IMG/VR virus record: IMGVR_UViG_3300042691_040290
Location: 1-42,125 of that record
Reading direction: 5' to 3' (one strand)
DNA length: 42,125 nucleotides
Origin: a virus
In this document: positions 15,336-22,539 of the stretch, one piece after another
How positions within the stretch are numbered: the first letter of the stretch is position 1
Layout of the letters: each line of letters opens with the position of its first letter
Program-made: the position numbers and the translations under genes
The notes under the pieces: model-generated
The model's database searches: none
Seen by the model: only the letters and a program-made list of their open reading frames with translations
What the model was told of the DNA's origin: nothing

Positions 15336-15632
15336 TTATTGAAAGCTTCTTATTTTATTAAACTGTCCTTGAACATAATCAATAACTCTGTCAGCGGAAA
15401 TTTTAGATCCAGCTTGTTTCATGTTTGTTAATTGCGCATCTGTTTCATCTAATATGCGATCTATTTGTTCTAACATTTCAATATATTGAGCCATTTGCTG
15501 CATTTTATCAGCAGTTGTCTCTTCATTTACTTCATCTTGTTCTGATTCATTTGATGACTCACGGTATTCACTTTCAGTAATTAAACCAGCTAAAAGCTGC
15601 ATTTTCTTAATTTCGTTAATTTGTTGTTTCAT
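15336..15632 (-). CDS. Small putative head-packaged protein with LAGL(I)TE peptide
   Basis: 98 residues. The N-terminus INEIKKMQLLAGLITE (residues 5-20) followed by SEYRES is almost identical to that of the 19527 gene. It ends in I-T-E, a gp21-type cleavage site. After it come an acidic linker and a helical coiled-coil stretch (MQQMAQYIEMLEQIDRILDE). The leader and first codons are duplicated upstream (see the repeats at 15617-15734). If cut after Glu20 the mature protein would be about 78 residues. No further function can be read. Confidence 0.6.
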   Translation of the reverse strand: MKQQINEIKKMQLLAGLITESEYRESSNESEQDEVNEETTADKMQQMAQYIEMLEQIDRILDETDAQLTNMKQAGSKISADRVIDYVQGQFNKIRSFQ

Positions 15633-15674
15633 TTTTTTTTATTTGTGATAATAAATATATTAAGCTAATTGAAA
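15617..15674 (-). repeat. Tandem duplication, copy A (functional leader)
   Basis: 58 bases identical to 15677-15734, separated by two bases. It holds the first five codons of the 15632 gene, its A-rich leader, an ATATTTAT box (15651-15658) and a copy of the 3' end of the gene at 15720-17411. Confidence 0.9.
15651..15658 (-). promoter_or_regulatory. ATATTTAT box before the gene starting at 15632
   Basis: Copy of the recurrent octamer inside duplication copy A, 18 bases before the ATG. Confidence 0.35.
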
Positions 15675-15692
15675 ACTAATTTGTTGTTTCAT
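15660..15692 (-). other. Chimeric 10-codon micro-ORF created by the duplication
   Basis: ATG at 15690-15692 to TAA at 15660-15662 encodes MKQQISFQLA. This is the first five residues of the downstream gene fused to the last residues (FQLA) of the upstream gene. It has the same leader as the real gene, so it may be translated, but it could equally be inert. Confidence 0.4.
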
Positions 15693-15734
15693 TTTTTTTT
15701 ATTTGTGATAATAAATATATTAAGCTAATTGAAA
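15677..15734 (-). repeat. Tandem duplication, copy B
   Basis: 58 bases identical to 15617-15674. It contains the true 3' end and stop (15720-15722) of the 563-residue protein gene, an ATATTTAT box (15711-15718) and a second copy of the downstream start codon. Confidence 0.9.
15711..15718 (-). promoter_or_regulatory. ATATTTAT box in duplication copy B
   Basis: Second copy of the octamer, 18 bases before the micro-ORF ATG; it doubles the putative promoter for the 15632 gene. Confidence 0.3.
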
Positions 15735-17411
15735 GCCTATTCCTTCACCATCATGATTCACACTGTTTTTTGTATCTAAGTATACTTCAAATTCATCACC
15801 TTCAATAACTTCAATATTACCTTTTAAAGTAGATCTATCAAAATTATATTTAACATATTTTACATCAACTGCTTTACGAAATACTTTGTTAAGATCAAAT
15901 TTTTCATTAAGATCGTTAATTAACATTTTTTCTATGCTAACTCTTTCAACAGAATCATATCCATATTTTGATCCATCTCTAAGTTTTCTATTTAAAAATC
16001 CAGGATTATTTTTTAAGAATTTTTTATATCTACGTTGTGTTTCTTCTTTTCCAAATATAGGAATAAGATTCATAGTTTTAGCAGTGACTGTAGGAGAGTT
16101 ATCATCAGATGAAACTGTTTGAAAAAGTTTCTTTTGGTCTGGTGTTAATCTTATTTTTTTATCCATTATTTTTTTGTATACATCTGGTAATTTGATGAGA
16201 TTACCTTTACCTTTAGATGTTTTGGCACTTACTTCAATTACACCATCATCTGTTTTAACCATATAATCTATTAAAGGAAAAGAACCACTTTTTGGAAATA
16301 AAATATATTTTCCATTAACTTGTTTAGCATAAATCATAGCGCCTATAAGTTCACCTAAGTTCTTTAATACTTCATTTTCAAAATATTTATCACTTAATAC
16401 TTCTTTAGTTTCTTCTGGTGATAAAGTATTTTTATTATTTATAAGACCTATAATAAATGATTTTTGTTCATCATTTAATGTTTTATGATTTTGAATACCA
16501 GTTATTAATTCCTTTTTTAGTTGGTTTATAGAAATAAATTCATCTGTAGTAACACCTAATTTTTGAGGTTTTAATTCATAAAACTCACCACTTGTTTTTA
16601 ATGGTTTAAAATTAATACTTATTTTACCATATTTAAAATTACCTTTATTAGGATCAGTAGCTTTACCATATGTTTTAAGATCTTCAACTTTTTTTATTAA
16701 TTTTTTTCTATCATCATCTGTGTATACAACAATGTTAGTTGATGAAGCTGGTTGAATTTGATCTTGGGTAATTTTTAGTTGTTTTATTAAATCTTGAGCT
16801 ACAACTTTAGCATCAGGAGTTAAAACATTATATTCTAGTTTTTGATATTCTAATAATTTACTTTCTATTAGTTTGAATCGTTTAACTGATTCTTTTAGTT
16901 CTTCAGGAGCTCCACCTTCTTCTTCAGCTGGTGTTTCTTCTGGTGTAACAGTAGATGATTCTTCTGATTTTTCTTCACCTGCTGGTGGTAATTCTTCAGA
17001 TGGGCCTTCAGCTTGTGGTGGTGTACCTAACATTAATAATTCAGCTATAGACATTGTAGCATTTTGTAACTCACTTATTTTTGATAAGTAATATTTTTTG
17101 CCACTTACTTTAGCTTGATATGTTTCACCCATAAATATTAAATGGAAACTACGTCCATTATGTAAAACAACTTTAAATACAGTTGGCTTAGGTGCCATTA
17201 TGTAAATACCAGTAATGTAGTCTCTAAAATCTTCAGTTAGTAACTCAATTAAAGTTGCATTTAATGTTGGATATTTCTGTAGAATAAATTCTAAAGGATT
17301 AGATTCAAATGTAATAGCAGGAACCTCAGGTGTTGTGTCCTGAGGTATTTGGTCTATTACTTCCTCTTCTTCTTTAAGAGGTCTTGGTTTTATGATTTTA
17401 ATCTTCTTCAT
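15720..17411 (-). CDS. Large acidic-linker protein with possible restriction-nuclease-like C-terminal domain
   Basis: 563 residues. The N-terminus MKKIKIIKPRPLKEEEE gives a basic peptide ending in L-K-E. Residues 40-130 are a small alpha/beta domain, 133-175 an acidic Pro/Glu linker (PEETPAEEEGG), and about 190-563 a larger alpha/beta domain. In the latter, NLGELIGAMIYAK (351-363), FPLIDYMVK (378-386) and IEVSAKTSKGKG (392-403) resemble the E...D...(E).K layout of PD-(D/E)XK nucleases, with a candidate Asp382 and Lys397. Similar SAK-containing proteins are, from memory, present in marine T4-like phages. The nuclease call is tentative. It overlaps the upstream gene by 14 bases. Confidence 0.5.
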   Translation of the reverse strand: MKKIKIIKPRPLKEEEEVIDQIPQDTTPEVPAITFESNPLEFILQKYPTLNATLIELLTEDFRDYITGIYIMAPKPTVFKVVLHNGRSFHLIFMGETYQAKVSGKKYYLSKISELQNATMSIAELLMLGTPPQAEGPSEELPPAGEEKSEESSTVTPEETPAEEEGGAPEELKESVKRFKLIESKLLEYQKLEYNVLTPDAKVVAQDLIKQLKITQDQIQPASSTNIVVYTDDDRKKLIKKVEDLKTYGKATDPNKGNFKYGKISINFKPLKTSGEFYELKPQKLGVTTDEFISINQLKKELITGIQNHKTLNDEQKSFIIGLINNKNTLSPEETKEVLSDKYFENEVLKNLGELIGAMIYAKQVNGKYILFPKSGSFPLIDYMVKTDDGVIEVSAKTSKGKGNLIKLPDVYKKIMDKKIRLTPDQKKLFQTVSSDDNSPTVTAKTMNLIPIFGKEETQRRYKKFLKNNPGFLNRKLRDGSKYGYDSVERVSIEKMLINDLNEKFDLNKVFRKAVDVKYVKYNFDRSTLKGNIEVIEGDEFEVYLDTKNSVNHDGEGIGFQLA

Positions 17412-18072
17412 ATATGTTGTCTAATTCATGAAAGCCTTGAGCGGCTTGATCAATATAGTTTTCAGCGTTTGTAATATGATCTTGAATCCATCCTGGTATG
17501 TCACGCTCATCATTACCTAGCATAGTCATTAATTTAGAAGCTGAACTCATAATAGATTTAAGACTATTTTGAGCCATTGATACTTCATGGTCCATTCCTT
17601 CACTTAGTTTAGCAGTAGCAAAATTTACTATTCGTAGTATTTCATCTTTTGTAATACCTTGAGCTACTAATTCTTCAACTAAATCATAAAGATCAGATAA
17701 TGGAGAAGTTCTTGCTACTTCGTTTAATTTTTTATCATTCGCAGCGTTAATAACAATTTGTTTTAAAATTTGAAGTACTTCTTCTTTAGATTTTCCTGAT
17801 TTTAGCATATCTAAAATCCAATCTCCTAAAATATCTTCTTTGCCTTCTTTCTTTAATATTCCTGCTTGTAATTCATCAGGTAAGTCTTTTTGACCACCTT
17901 TTAATTTAGGATTATCATCATGTTTAGAAGTGAATGTAGCTTCTTCCATATAACCACACTCATTACACATTTTACCTTCCATTGTAGCTCCACACTCATT
18001 GCATTGTTTTTCTCTCATTTCTTTAAGCGTTTGATTTAAACGCCACTCATGAATATTAAAATTGTCTTGCAT
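17398..18072 (-). CDS. Zinc-ribbon protein with helical C-terminal domain, putative cargo
   Basis: 224 residues. The N-terminus MQDNFNIHEWRLNQTLKEM is related to the MADNF starts elsewhere and contains L-K-E. A zinc ribbon follows directly (Cys24, Cys27, Cys36, Cys39 in CNECGATMEGKMCNECG). The rest is helical. Its last third contains RDIPGWIQDHITNAENYIDQ, close in pattern to the (I)PEWVQSKIT.A..Y(I/L) motif I recall from many T4-like marine phage proteins. The role is unknown; the terminal peptide and context suggest a virion-associated protein. Confidence 0.6.
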   Translation of the reverse strand: MQDNFNIHEWRLNQTLKEMREKQCNECGATMEGKMCNECGYMEEATFTSKHDDNPKLKGGQKDLPDELQAGILKKEGKEDILGDWILDMLKSGKSKEEVLQILKQIVINAANDKKLNEVARTSPLSDLYDLVEELVAQGITKDEILRIVNFATAKLSEGMDHEVSMAQNSLKSIMSSASKLMTMLGNDERDIPGWIQDHITNAENYIDQAAQGFHELDNIYEED

Positions 18073-18078
18073 ATATTT

Positions 18079-18453
18079 TTATTTTGTTTTTCCCCAAGTT
18101 TTTCCTTTACCTTTTTTCTTACATCCAGCAGGTGTTGGACGACATGATGGATATTTAGCTCGTTTTTCACCTTCCTTTCTACCACATGGTTTACATTTTG
18201 TTTTACCATCTACTTCACGACATGTGTTACAATCAACCCAACCGCCTTCTTTACCTGGTCCACCTTTACGTGAAAACCATTTGTGTAATGACTCATCTTC
18301 TTTTAATTTTTTCCAAATCTTACCTTGACGGCAACGTACAATAGCACCTGATTTGTAAGCGGATGGTTTATCATAGCGACGATCAGCTATACGATGACAT
18401 CTATCTTTTTTTTCTTCAAGAATTTCTTTTAATATGTCAGTTAGTTTGATCAT
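18079..18453 (-). CDS. Cys-rich basic DUF5872-like protein with DILKE targeting-like peptide
   Basis: 124 residues. It opens with MIKLTDILKEILEEKK, the DILKE peptide shared with 20185, 26506 and 27300. Then comes a segment RRYDKPSAYKSGAIVRCRQG, and a Cys-rich basic block including WFSRKGGPGKEGGWVDC, CKPCGRKEGEKRAKYPSC and RPTPAGCKKKGKGK. The second block fits the DUF5872 pattern known from large phages and viruses. Spaced cysteines suggest metal binding, and the high Lys/Arg content suggests nucleic-acid binding. Its function is not established. The combination of a targeting-like leader with a basic Cys-rich domain fits a protein packed with DNA in the head. Confidence 0.7.
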   Translation of the reverse strand: MIKLTDILKEILEEKKDRCHRIADRRYDKPSAYKSGAIVRCRQGKIWKKLKEDESLHKWFSRKGGPGKEGGWVDCNTCREVDGKTKCKPCGRKEGEKRAKYPSCRPTPAGCKKKGKGKTWGKTK

Positions 18454-18473
18454 TATACTACTAATTCGTATTC

Positions 18474-18767
18474 TTATTTTACAAGACGATTTGTTTTATT
18501 TTTTAGTTGTTTAAGCACATCTCTAATTTTACCTAATTCAGATCCTGGTTTAGCAGATTTCATAAAGTCAACTAAGTCAGATAATTTTTTATATAATTCT
18601 TCAGCGTCTACTTCATAAGATACATCCCATGATAGTTTACCTGTTTCAGGATCAATATCAGTTAATGTAGTTGTTACTCCTGGTTCTTTAGTTACTTGTC
18701 CTTTTTTAAGTTTAGACAAGTCAATATATGCGTCCTCAACTAATTTTTTTAAGTCTGATTTTTTCAT
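18474..18767 (-). CDS. Small helical protein, putative cargo
   Basis: 97 residues. The N-terminus MKKSDLKKLVEDAYIDL resembles the next gene's MKKSALKQLIREAIEEV, another short amphipathic helix. The cut site here would be the imperfect V-E-D. A beta-rich middle (TTTLTDIDPETGKLSWDVSY) and a helical end (LYKKLSDLVDFMKS) follow. Its ATG shares one base with the upstream stop (TAATG), so translation is coupled. No domain is recognised. Confidence 0.5.
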   Translation of the reverse strand: MKKSDLKKLVEDAYIDLSKLKKGQVTKEPGVTTTLTDIDPETGKLSWDVSYEVDAEELYKKLSDLVDFMKSAKPGSELGKIRDVLKQLKNKTNRLVK

Positions 18768-19195
18768 TAGTCTTTATTTGTTAGTTTACTTACAGCTTCT
18801 TCAGCTTTGCCTTTATGTTTCATGTACTCTTGCACTTTAGCTAAAGCTTCAGCTTTCATTTTTTGATAAGCATCACCTGCTTTTTTAGCTTCAGTTTTCT
18901 TTTTGTCACGCTCAGCGAGTAATTTTTCACCTAATTTTTTAGCTTTAGCTTCATTTTTGAATACACCAGCTACATTATTTGGTGACTTAACTTTACTAGC
19001 AAATTGAGATACATTTTCACACTCAAGTACTATCTCATCAATTTTAGAAGATAATGTTGGTTTTATTGTAATGAAAAATGAACCTATCTCATCAGTTTCA
19101 GGAGCGTATGCTTCAGAAAGCATATCTTCTTCAATATTAGGTTTTACTTCTTCAATAGCTTCTCTAATTAATTGTTTTAAAGCTGATTTTTTCAT
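18767..19195 (-). CDS. Helical protein with amphipathic N-terminal peptide, putative cargo
   Basis: 142 residues. It starts MKKSALKQLIREAIEEVKPN; L-I-R-E-A gives a (L/I)-x-E site at residues 10-12. A short beta-rich domain follows (FFITIKPTLSSKIDEIVLEC, about 41-60), then a Lys/Ala/Glu-rich coiled coil. It is coupled by TAATG to the next gene. No enzyme motif is visible. Confidence 0.5.
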   Translation of the reverse strand: MKKSALKQLIREAIEEVKPNIEEDMLSEAYAPETDEIGSFFITIKPTLSSKIDEIVLECENVSQFASKVKSPNNVAGVFKNEAKAKKLGEKLLAERDKKKTEAKKAGDAYQKMKAEALAKVQEYMKHKGKAEEAVSKLTNKD

Positions 19196-19221
19196 TTTAT
19201 ATTTTATTTTTAAGTATTTCT

Positions 19222-19527
19222 TTAATCTTCTTTAGCCTCATTCCATCTCTCTGTACTTCCTGACATAGTTGGAGCCTTTTTTATATCATATTCTAAATCA
19301 CTAACCATATTTCCTAATGTCTTGTGAGGAATAGCTTTTAATTTTTCATTTTTTTCATAAACTTGCTTAAGAAGTTTTAATAATTCTTCTAACTCGGCGA
19401 CATCATTTTTAGTAAATTCTTTAATACTAGATGGTTCATCACTCATCATTGCTTCTTGATATTCACTTTCAGTGATTAACCCAGCAATAAGCTGCATTTT
19501 CTTAATTTCGTTTATTGGCTTTTTCAC
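19222..19527 (-). CDS. Small putative head-packaged protein with LAGLITE peptide
   Basis: 101 residues. The N-terminus INEIKKMQLIAGLITE (5-20) plus SEYQEA matches the 15632 gene, also at DNA level: 23 bases are identical (19489-19511 against 15594-15616 and 3932-3954). It ends in I-T-E, a gp21-type site. The rest is a helical acidic stretch (VAELEELLKLLKQVYEKNEK). Its start overlaps the stop of the upstream cupin-like gene by four bases. Probably a small internal protein like its paralogue. Confidence 0.6.
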   Translation of the reverse strand: MKKPINEIKKMQLIAGLITESEYQEAMMSDEPSSIKEFTKNDVAELEELLKLLKQVYEKNEKLKAIPHKTLGNMVSDLEYDIKKAPTMSGSTERWNEAKED

Positions 19528-19787
19528 GATTTATATATTTTTAATTTTAATTTTCCTGTTCCTTTTATAGTTCTATGCCACATATGACGTGGTATAAATA
19601 TTGGCTGGTTCATAGATACTGGTAGTTGGTTATCAAGTTGTACTAACCAGTTTGTAGATTCTATTGCTTCAACTAACCTATTTTCATCATCTCGATGCCA
19701 CATTAACTCTATTGGATCTATATTTTCATCAAATTCACGAATAATATATTCATCTGTTATTAATAGATCTATATATGGCTTACTCAT
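19524..19787 (-). CDS. Small cupin-like conserved phage protein
   Basis: 87 residues: DPIELMWHRDDENRLVEAIE, STNWLVQLDNQLP, then IFIPRHMWHRTIKGTGKLKL. The spacing of WHRD, QLDN, IP and WHR with beta-strand periodicity fits a compact cupin-like beta barrel. From memory, this pattern is frequent in marine T4-like phages. The His residues could bind a metal. No targeting-like peptide is present. Function unknown. Confidence 0.6.
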   Translation of the reverse strand: MSKPYIDLLITDEYIIREFDENIDPIELMWHRDDENRLVEAIESTNWLVQLDNQLPVSMNQPIFIPRHMWHRTIKGTGKLKLKIYKS

Positions 19788-19788
19788 A

Positions 19789-20151
19789 TTAAGGACGAGA
19801 TGGAGTAGGTGTTATACTTGGTGTTCTACTTGGTGTAACACTTATTGTAGGTGTAACACTAGGAGTTCTACTAATTGAAGGTGTAATACTAGGTGTAACA
19901 CTTATCGTAGGTGTTATACTAGGAGTAATACTTATACTAGGAGTTACACTTAAAGTTGGTTGCATACCACCAACAGCTGAGGTATTTTGTTCCATCTGTT
20001 GTTGAAATTGTTGAGATTCCATCAACATTTGTTGGACATACATGTTAGACTCTATTGTGTATTTTTTAGCTAACTCATGAAGTGGTATTCCAACGTTATC
20101 AGCTCTCTTAATATACTGTTGCCATGATCCTGGATCTTTTGTTATATACAT
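19789..20151 (-). CDS. Protein with C-terminal Thr-Pro-Ser repeat tail
   Basis: 120 residues. The first 55 form a helical, Gln-rich domain (YVQQMLMESQQFQQQMEQ). From about residue 66 to the end the chain is a repetitive tail of the type SITPTISVTPSRTPS. The same repeat forms linkers in three tail-region proteins (31408, 32465, 33563), so this protein is probably a virion component despite its place in the cargo region. The tail should be extended and could carry O-linked modification. Enzymatic activity is unlikely. Confidence 0.6.
   Translation of the reverse strand: MYITKDPGSWQQYIKRADNVGIPLHELAKKYTIESNMYVQQMLMESQQFQQQMEQNTSAVGGMQPTLSVTPSISITPSITPTISVTPSITPSISRTPSVTPTISVTPSRTPSITPTPSRP
19792..19956 (-). 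repeat. Thr-Pro-Ser coding minisatellite
   Basis: Imperfect repeats with a period of roughly 18 bases, encoding the (I/V)(S/T)(V/I)TPS tail of the 20151 gene. Confidence 0.8.
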
Positions 20152-20184
20152 AGTTTTTTATTTTTATATTTTAATTTAGGTTAT

Positions 20185-21174
20185 TTATATCGGTTGAACA
20201 ACTATTCTATCTCCTACTTGTTTAACAGCTATAATAGCATCTTCAAATGCTAATATTAAACATTTAAGACTATCTATTTTTTTAGGTGATGAAGATTTTA
20301 TGTCGTTAAATTTGTTAAATTTTTTAGCTACTTGTTTAAGAGAATCAAATTCATCAATAACATCCATAAAACGTTGGTCATCAAATTCTGCTAATTTATC
20401 ATTAATACTATCTGAGCCTAAAGTTATCATACCATACTCATTATTAACGAAAGATAATCCTTCAACATTATGAGCTATTTTACGAATAAGTTTTGGTGGA
20501 TTTTCCATAGCTACAAACCCATCTAGTTTGCTTTTTTCTATTAATGAAGTATTAGCTACATCAGCTTTAGTTACTGGTAGTAAAACATCATCTATCATAA
20601 TACCAAAATAACTAGCTATACCAGGCATATATGTTCTCCACATTCCTGAGCTGCCTTCAAATAGCATACTATCACTAGCCATAGCGTATCCAATTTCAGA
20701 AACATACTCATATACTAAAGTATACATTATTTTTCCTAATCCTTTTCCTCTATATTCTACACCTATATTAGACCAATGTACTTGAAGTACTTTTAAATCA
20801 AATGCTTTTTGAAAACTATACATCCAATCACCATTGTATTTTTCTAATCGCATAATACCAGCAAATACCATATCAACTGTTGAGGCTTCTGTATTAATTA
20901 AATAGAAAACATACTCACCAGACTGTATTTTTAAAACTAATTTATATGGTCCTTCTTCATTTACTGGAGTATGTTTAGAAAAAATATCTTTAAGTAAAGG
21001 TTCAACTAATTTATTTCTTTCAGGATCCTCTACAAAATCATACTTATCCATACCTTTAACTGATAATAATGTTTGCATACCTTCAAGACCAATGTCTTCT
21101 GATGATTTGCTACTAGCGTGTCCTTTTTGTAGGCTTAATTCACTTAATTCTTTTAAGATGTCTATTAGTTTCAT
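20185..21174 (-). CDS. GNAT-family acetyltransferase with DILKE targeting-like peptide, putative injected enzyme
   Basis: 329 residues. It starts MKLIDILKELSEL, with L-K-E at residues 7-9, the same leader as the 27860 gene. The central domain (about 75-200) looks like a GNAT fold. Motif A is IGVEYRGKGLGKIMY (137-151), with the R-x-x-G-x-G acetyl-CoA loop at 142-147 and a following helix LVYEYVSEIGY. The substrate is unknown. A C-terminal region of about 120 residues has no recognised domain. T4 packs an enzyme (Alt, an ADP-ribosyltransferase) behind a similar leader and injects it. By analogy this could acetylate a host target at the start of infection, but that is inference. Confidence 0.75.
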   Translation of the reverse strand: MKLIDILKELSELSLQKGHASSKSSEDIGLEGMQTLLSVKGMDKYDFVEDPERNKLVEPLLKDIFSKHTPVNEEGPYKLVLKIQSGEYVFYLINTEASTVDMVFAGIMRLEKYNGDWMYSFQKAFDLKVLQVHWSNIGVEYRGKGLGKIMYTLVYEYVSEIGYAMASDSMLFEGSSGMWRTYMPGIASYFGIMIDDVLLPVTKADVANTSLIEKSKLDGFVAMENPPKLIRKIAHNVEGLSFVNNEYGMITLGSDSINDKLAEFDDQRFMDVIDEFDSLKQVAKKFNKFNDIKSSSPKKIDSLKCLILAFEDAIIAVKQVGDRIVVQPI

Positions 21175-21178
21175 ATTA

Positions 21179-21496
21179 TTATTTGTTTCTAATTAAAAGT
21201 TCACCTAATACTTCTAAACGACCCATCTCACGTTGGAATTCAGTTTGGGTCATGTTTAAAGATATTTTTTTATATGTTTCTTCATATTCTTTTTTAGCAT
21301 CTTCCATATTAAGTTTTCCCTCAGCTGCTTTTTTATAGTAAGGTAATTTAACTTTAAAATGATGCCAAGTTAATAATGCTAAACCACCTTTTTGCTCAGC
21401 GTTTTCTGAGATTTTAGCTGCTCCTTTACCACGAACAGTGGCGAAACTTTCAAATGTTTCTTTTACTTCGGTTAGTATTTGTATTAGACTTTTCAT
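21179..21496 (-). CDS. Small conserved helical protein with ILTE targeting-like peptide
   Basis: 105 residues. MKSLIQILTEVKETF places L-T-E at residues 8-10. After it come GKGAAKISENAEQKGGLALL, HHFKVKLPYYKKAAEGKL and QTEFQREMGRLEVLGELL. From memory, this combination recurs as a separate family in marine T4-like phages. All-helical, moderately basic, with no catalytic motif. Probably virion associated. Confidence 0.6.
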   Translation of the reverse strand: MKSLIQILTEVKETFESFATVRGKGAAKISENAEQKGGLALLTWHHFKVKLPYYKKAAEGKLNMEDAKKEYEETYKKISLNMTQTEFQREMGRLEVLGELLIRNK

Positions 21497-21497
21497 A

Positions 21498-22148
21498 TTA
21501 CCAAAATCCTGAGAATGTTGTTTTAAATCCTAATAATTTAGCGTAACGAGGTAAACGACAACTCCAATATGAAGCTTTAGTTCTATCTTTTTTCTGAGGA
21601 CAATTATGACGCTTAGAAAAAGCAGCTCTAGCTTTTGGATTGTTAAGTTTTGCTCTTAGTCCTCCACCTGCCATACCAAACGATACTTTCTTAACACGCT
21701 TGGTTTTAGGGTCTTTAACATACACATAGAATTTCTTTGAACCACCACGCTTAGGTTTACCTAATGCTGGTTCTTTTTCTTCATCTAAGACTTCTGTTAA
21801 AAATTCCTCGGTCAAAGGTAAATCTAGTGGTACTTTAATACCATTATACTCACCAAACATACCAATATCTGTGTTGTCAAAGTAGTATTTATCTGCTTCA
21901 CATAATTGTACACGCTTATTTTCATATAAACTTCTTACTTCAGTGAATAGTTTTAAAAACATCATTGACTGAGGACGATATATTGACTCGTTTATTGGTA
22001 AGTTATTTTCTATATGATAGTATAAGCCTTCAGAAATGAAGACTGGTTCTTTTGATTCATTCATTATTAATCTAGGACCATGATTGTATTCTTGTCCTAC
22101 ATAATTAATAATTTTTTGAATATGTTCTTTAAGTTGAATATGATTCAT
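21498..22148 (-). CDS. Two-part protein ending in a basic Cys/Trp phage domain
   Basis: 216 residues. Residues 1-128 are a mixed domain with no recognised family. Several (L/I)-x-E sites fall in its last part (LTE, LTE and VLDE, about 113-123), just before the second domain. From about 129, GKPKRGGSKKFYVYVKDPKT, KKVSFGMAGGGL, AFSKRHNCPQKKDRTKASYW and SCRLPRYAKLLG form a basic domain that, as I recall, is often a stand-alone protein in large marine phages. If the protease cut at these sites, the basic domain would be freed in the head. It is adjacent to, and may be functionally similar to, the Cys-rich protein at 18453. Confidence 0.6.
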   Translation of the reverse strand: MNHIQLKEHIQKIINYVGQEYNHGPRLIMNESKEPVFISEGLYYHIENNLPINESIYRPQSMMFLKLFTEVRSLYENKRVQLCEADKYYFDNTDIGMFGEYNGIKVPLDLPLTEEFLTEVLDEEKEPALGKPKRGGSKKFYVYVKDPKTKRVKKVSFGMAGGGLRAKLNNPKARAAFSKRHNCPQKKDRTKASYWSCRLPRYAKLLGFKTTFSGFW

Positions 22149-22149
22149 A

Positions 22150-22539
22150 TTAATATGGCTTAGTAACTTTAGCTTTTGGAAGAATTTTTAATTCAATCAC
22201 ACCAGGTATTTCTTTTATTTTAGAGATTATGTCTTTAATACCTTGTTTTACATCTCCTTTTAATGAGTGTGTATCTATTTTTACATCAATGCCCGCTTCA
22301 TATCTAACTTGATTATCAGCTGAGATATTTGGTTGAGTAGCTTTAGAATTTACAATAGTAACACCAGGTAACGAGCGTATAGCTGATAAAATATCAGTTT
22401 GTGGATTTTCTTTTGTGTTAGTAATTAAATTACCTACAATTTGAAATTGTTTTCCATCAGGAGCTGGTGTTGTTTCTTCAGAAGATGGTTGTTCTTCTGG
22501 AGCTTTTGGTGTTTCTTCTTCTTTAATTCTGATTCTCAT
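22150..22539 (-). CDS. Small protein with repeated ferredoxin-like beta-alpha-beta units
   Basis: 129 residues. MRIRIKEEETP gives I-K-E at residues 5-7 (compare MKIRIKETEED at 2569). A Pro/Glu linker follows, then ILSAIRSLPGVTIVNS and DIISKIKEIPGVIELKILPK. The two helix-plus-PGV-strand units suggest a ferredoxin-like fold. No catalytic residues are evident. It shares a base with the upstream stop (TAATG at 22539), so it is translationally coupled. Confidence 0.55.
   Translation of the reverse strand: MRIRIKEEETPKAPEEQPSSEETTPAPDGKQFQIVGNLITNTKENPQTDILSAIRSLPGVTIVNSKATQPNISADNQVRYEAGIDVKIDTHSLKGDVKQGIKDIISKIKEIPGVIELKILPKAKVTKPY

Noticed and set aside
17131-19601. ATATTTAT octamers at 17131-17138 and 19594-19601 as promoters
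   Set aside because: Both lie inside coding sequence well before any gene start; chance occurrence in AT-rich DNA is enough.
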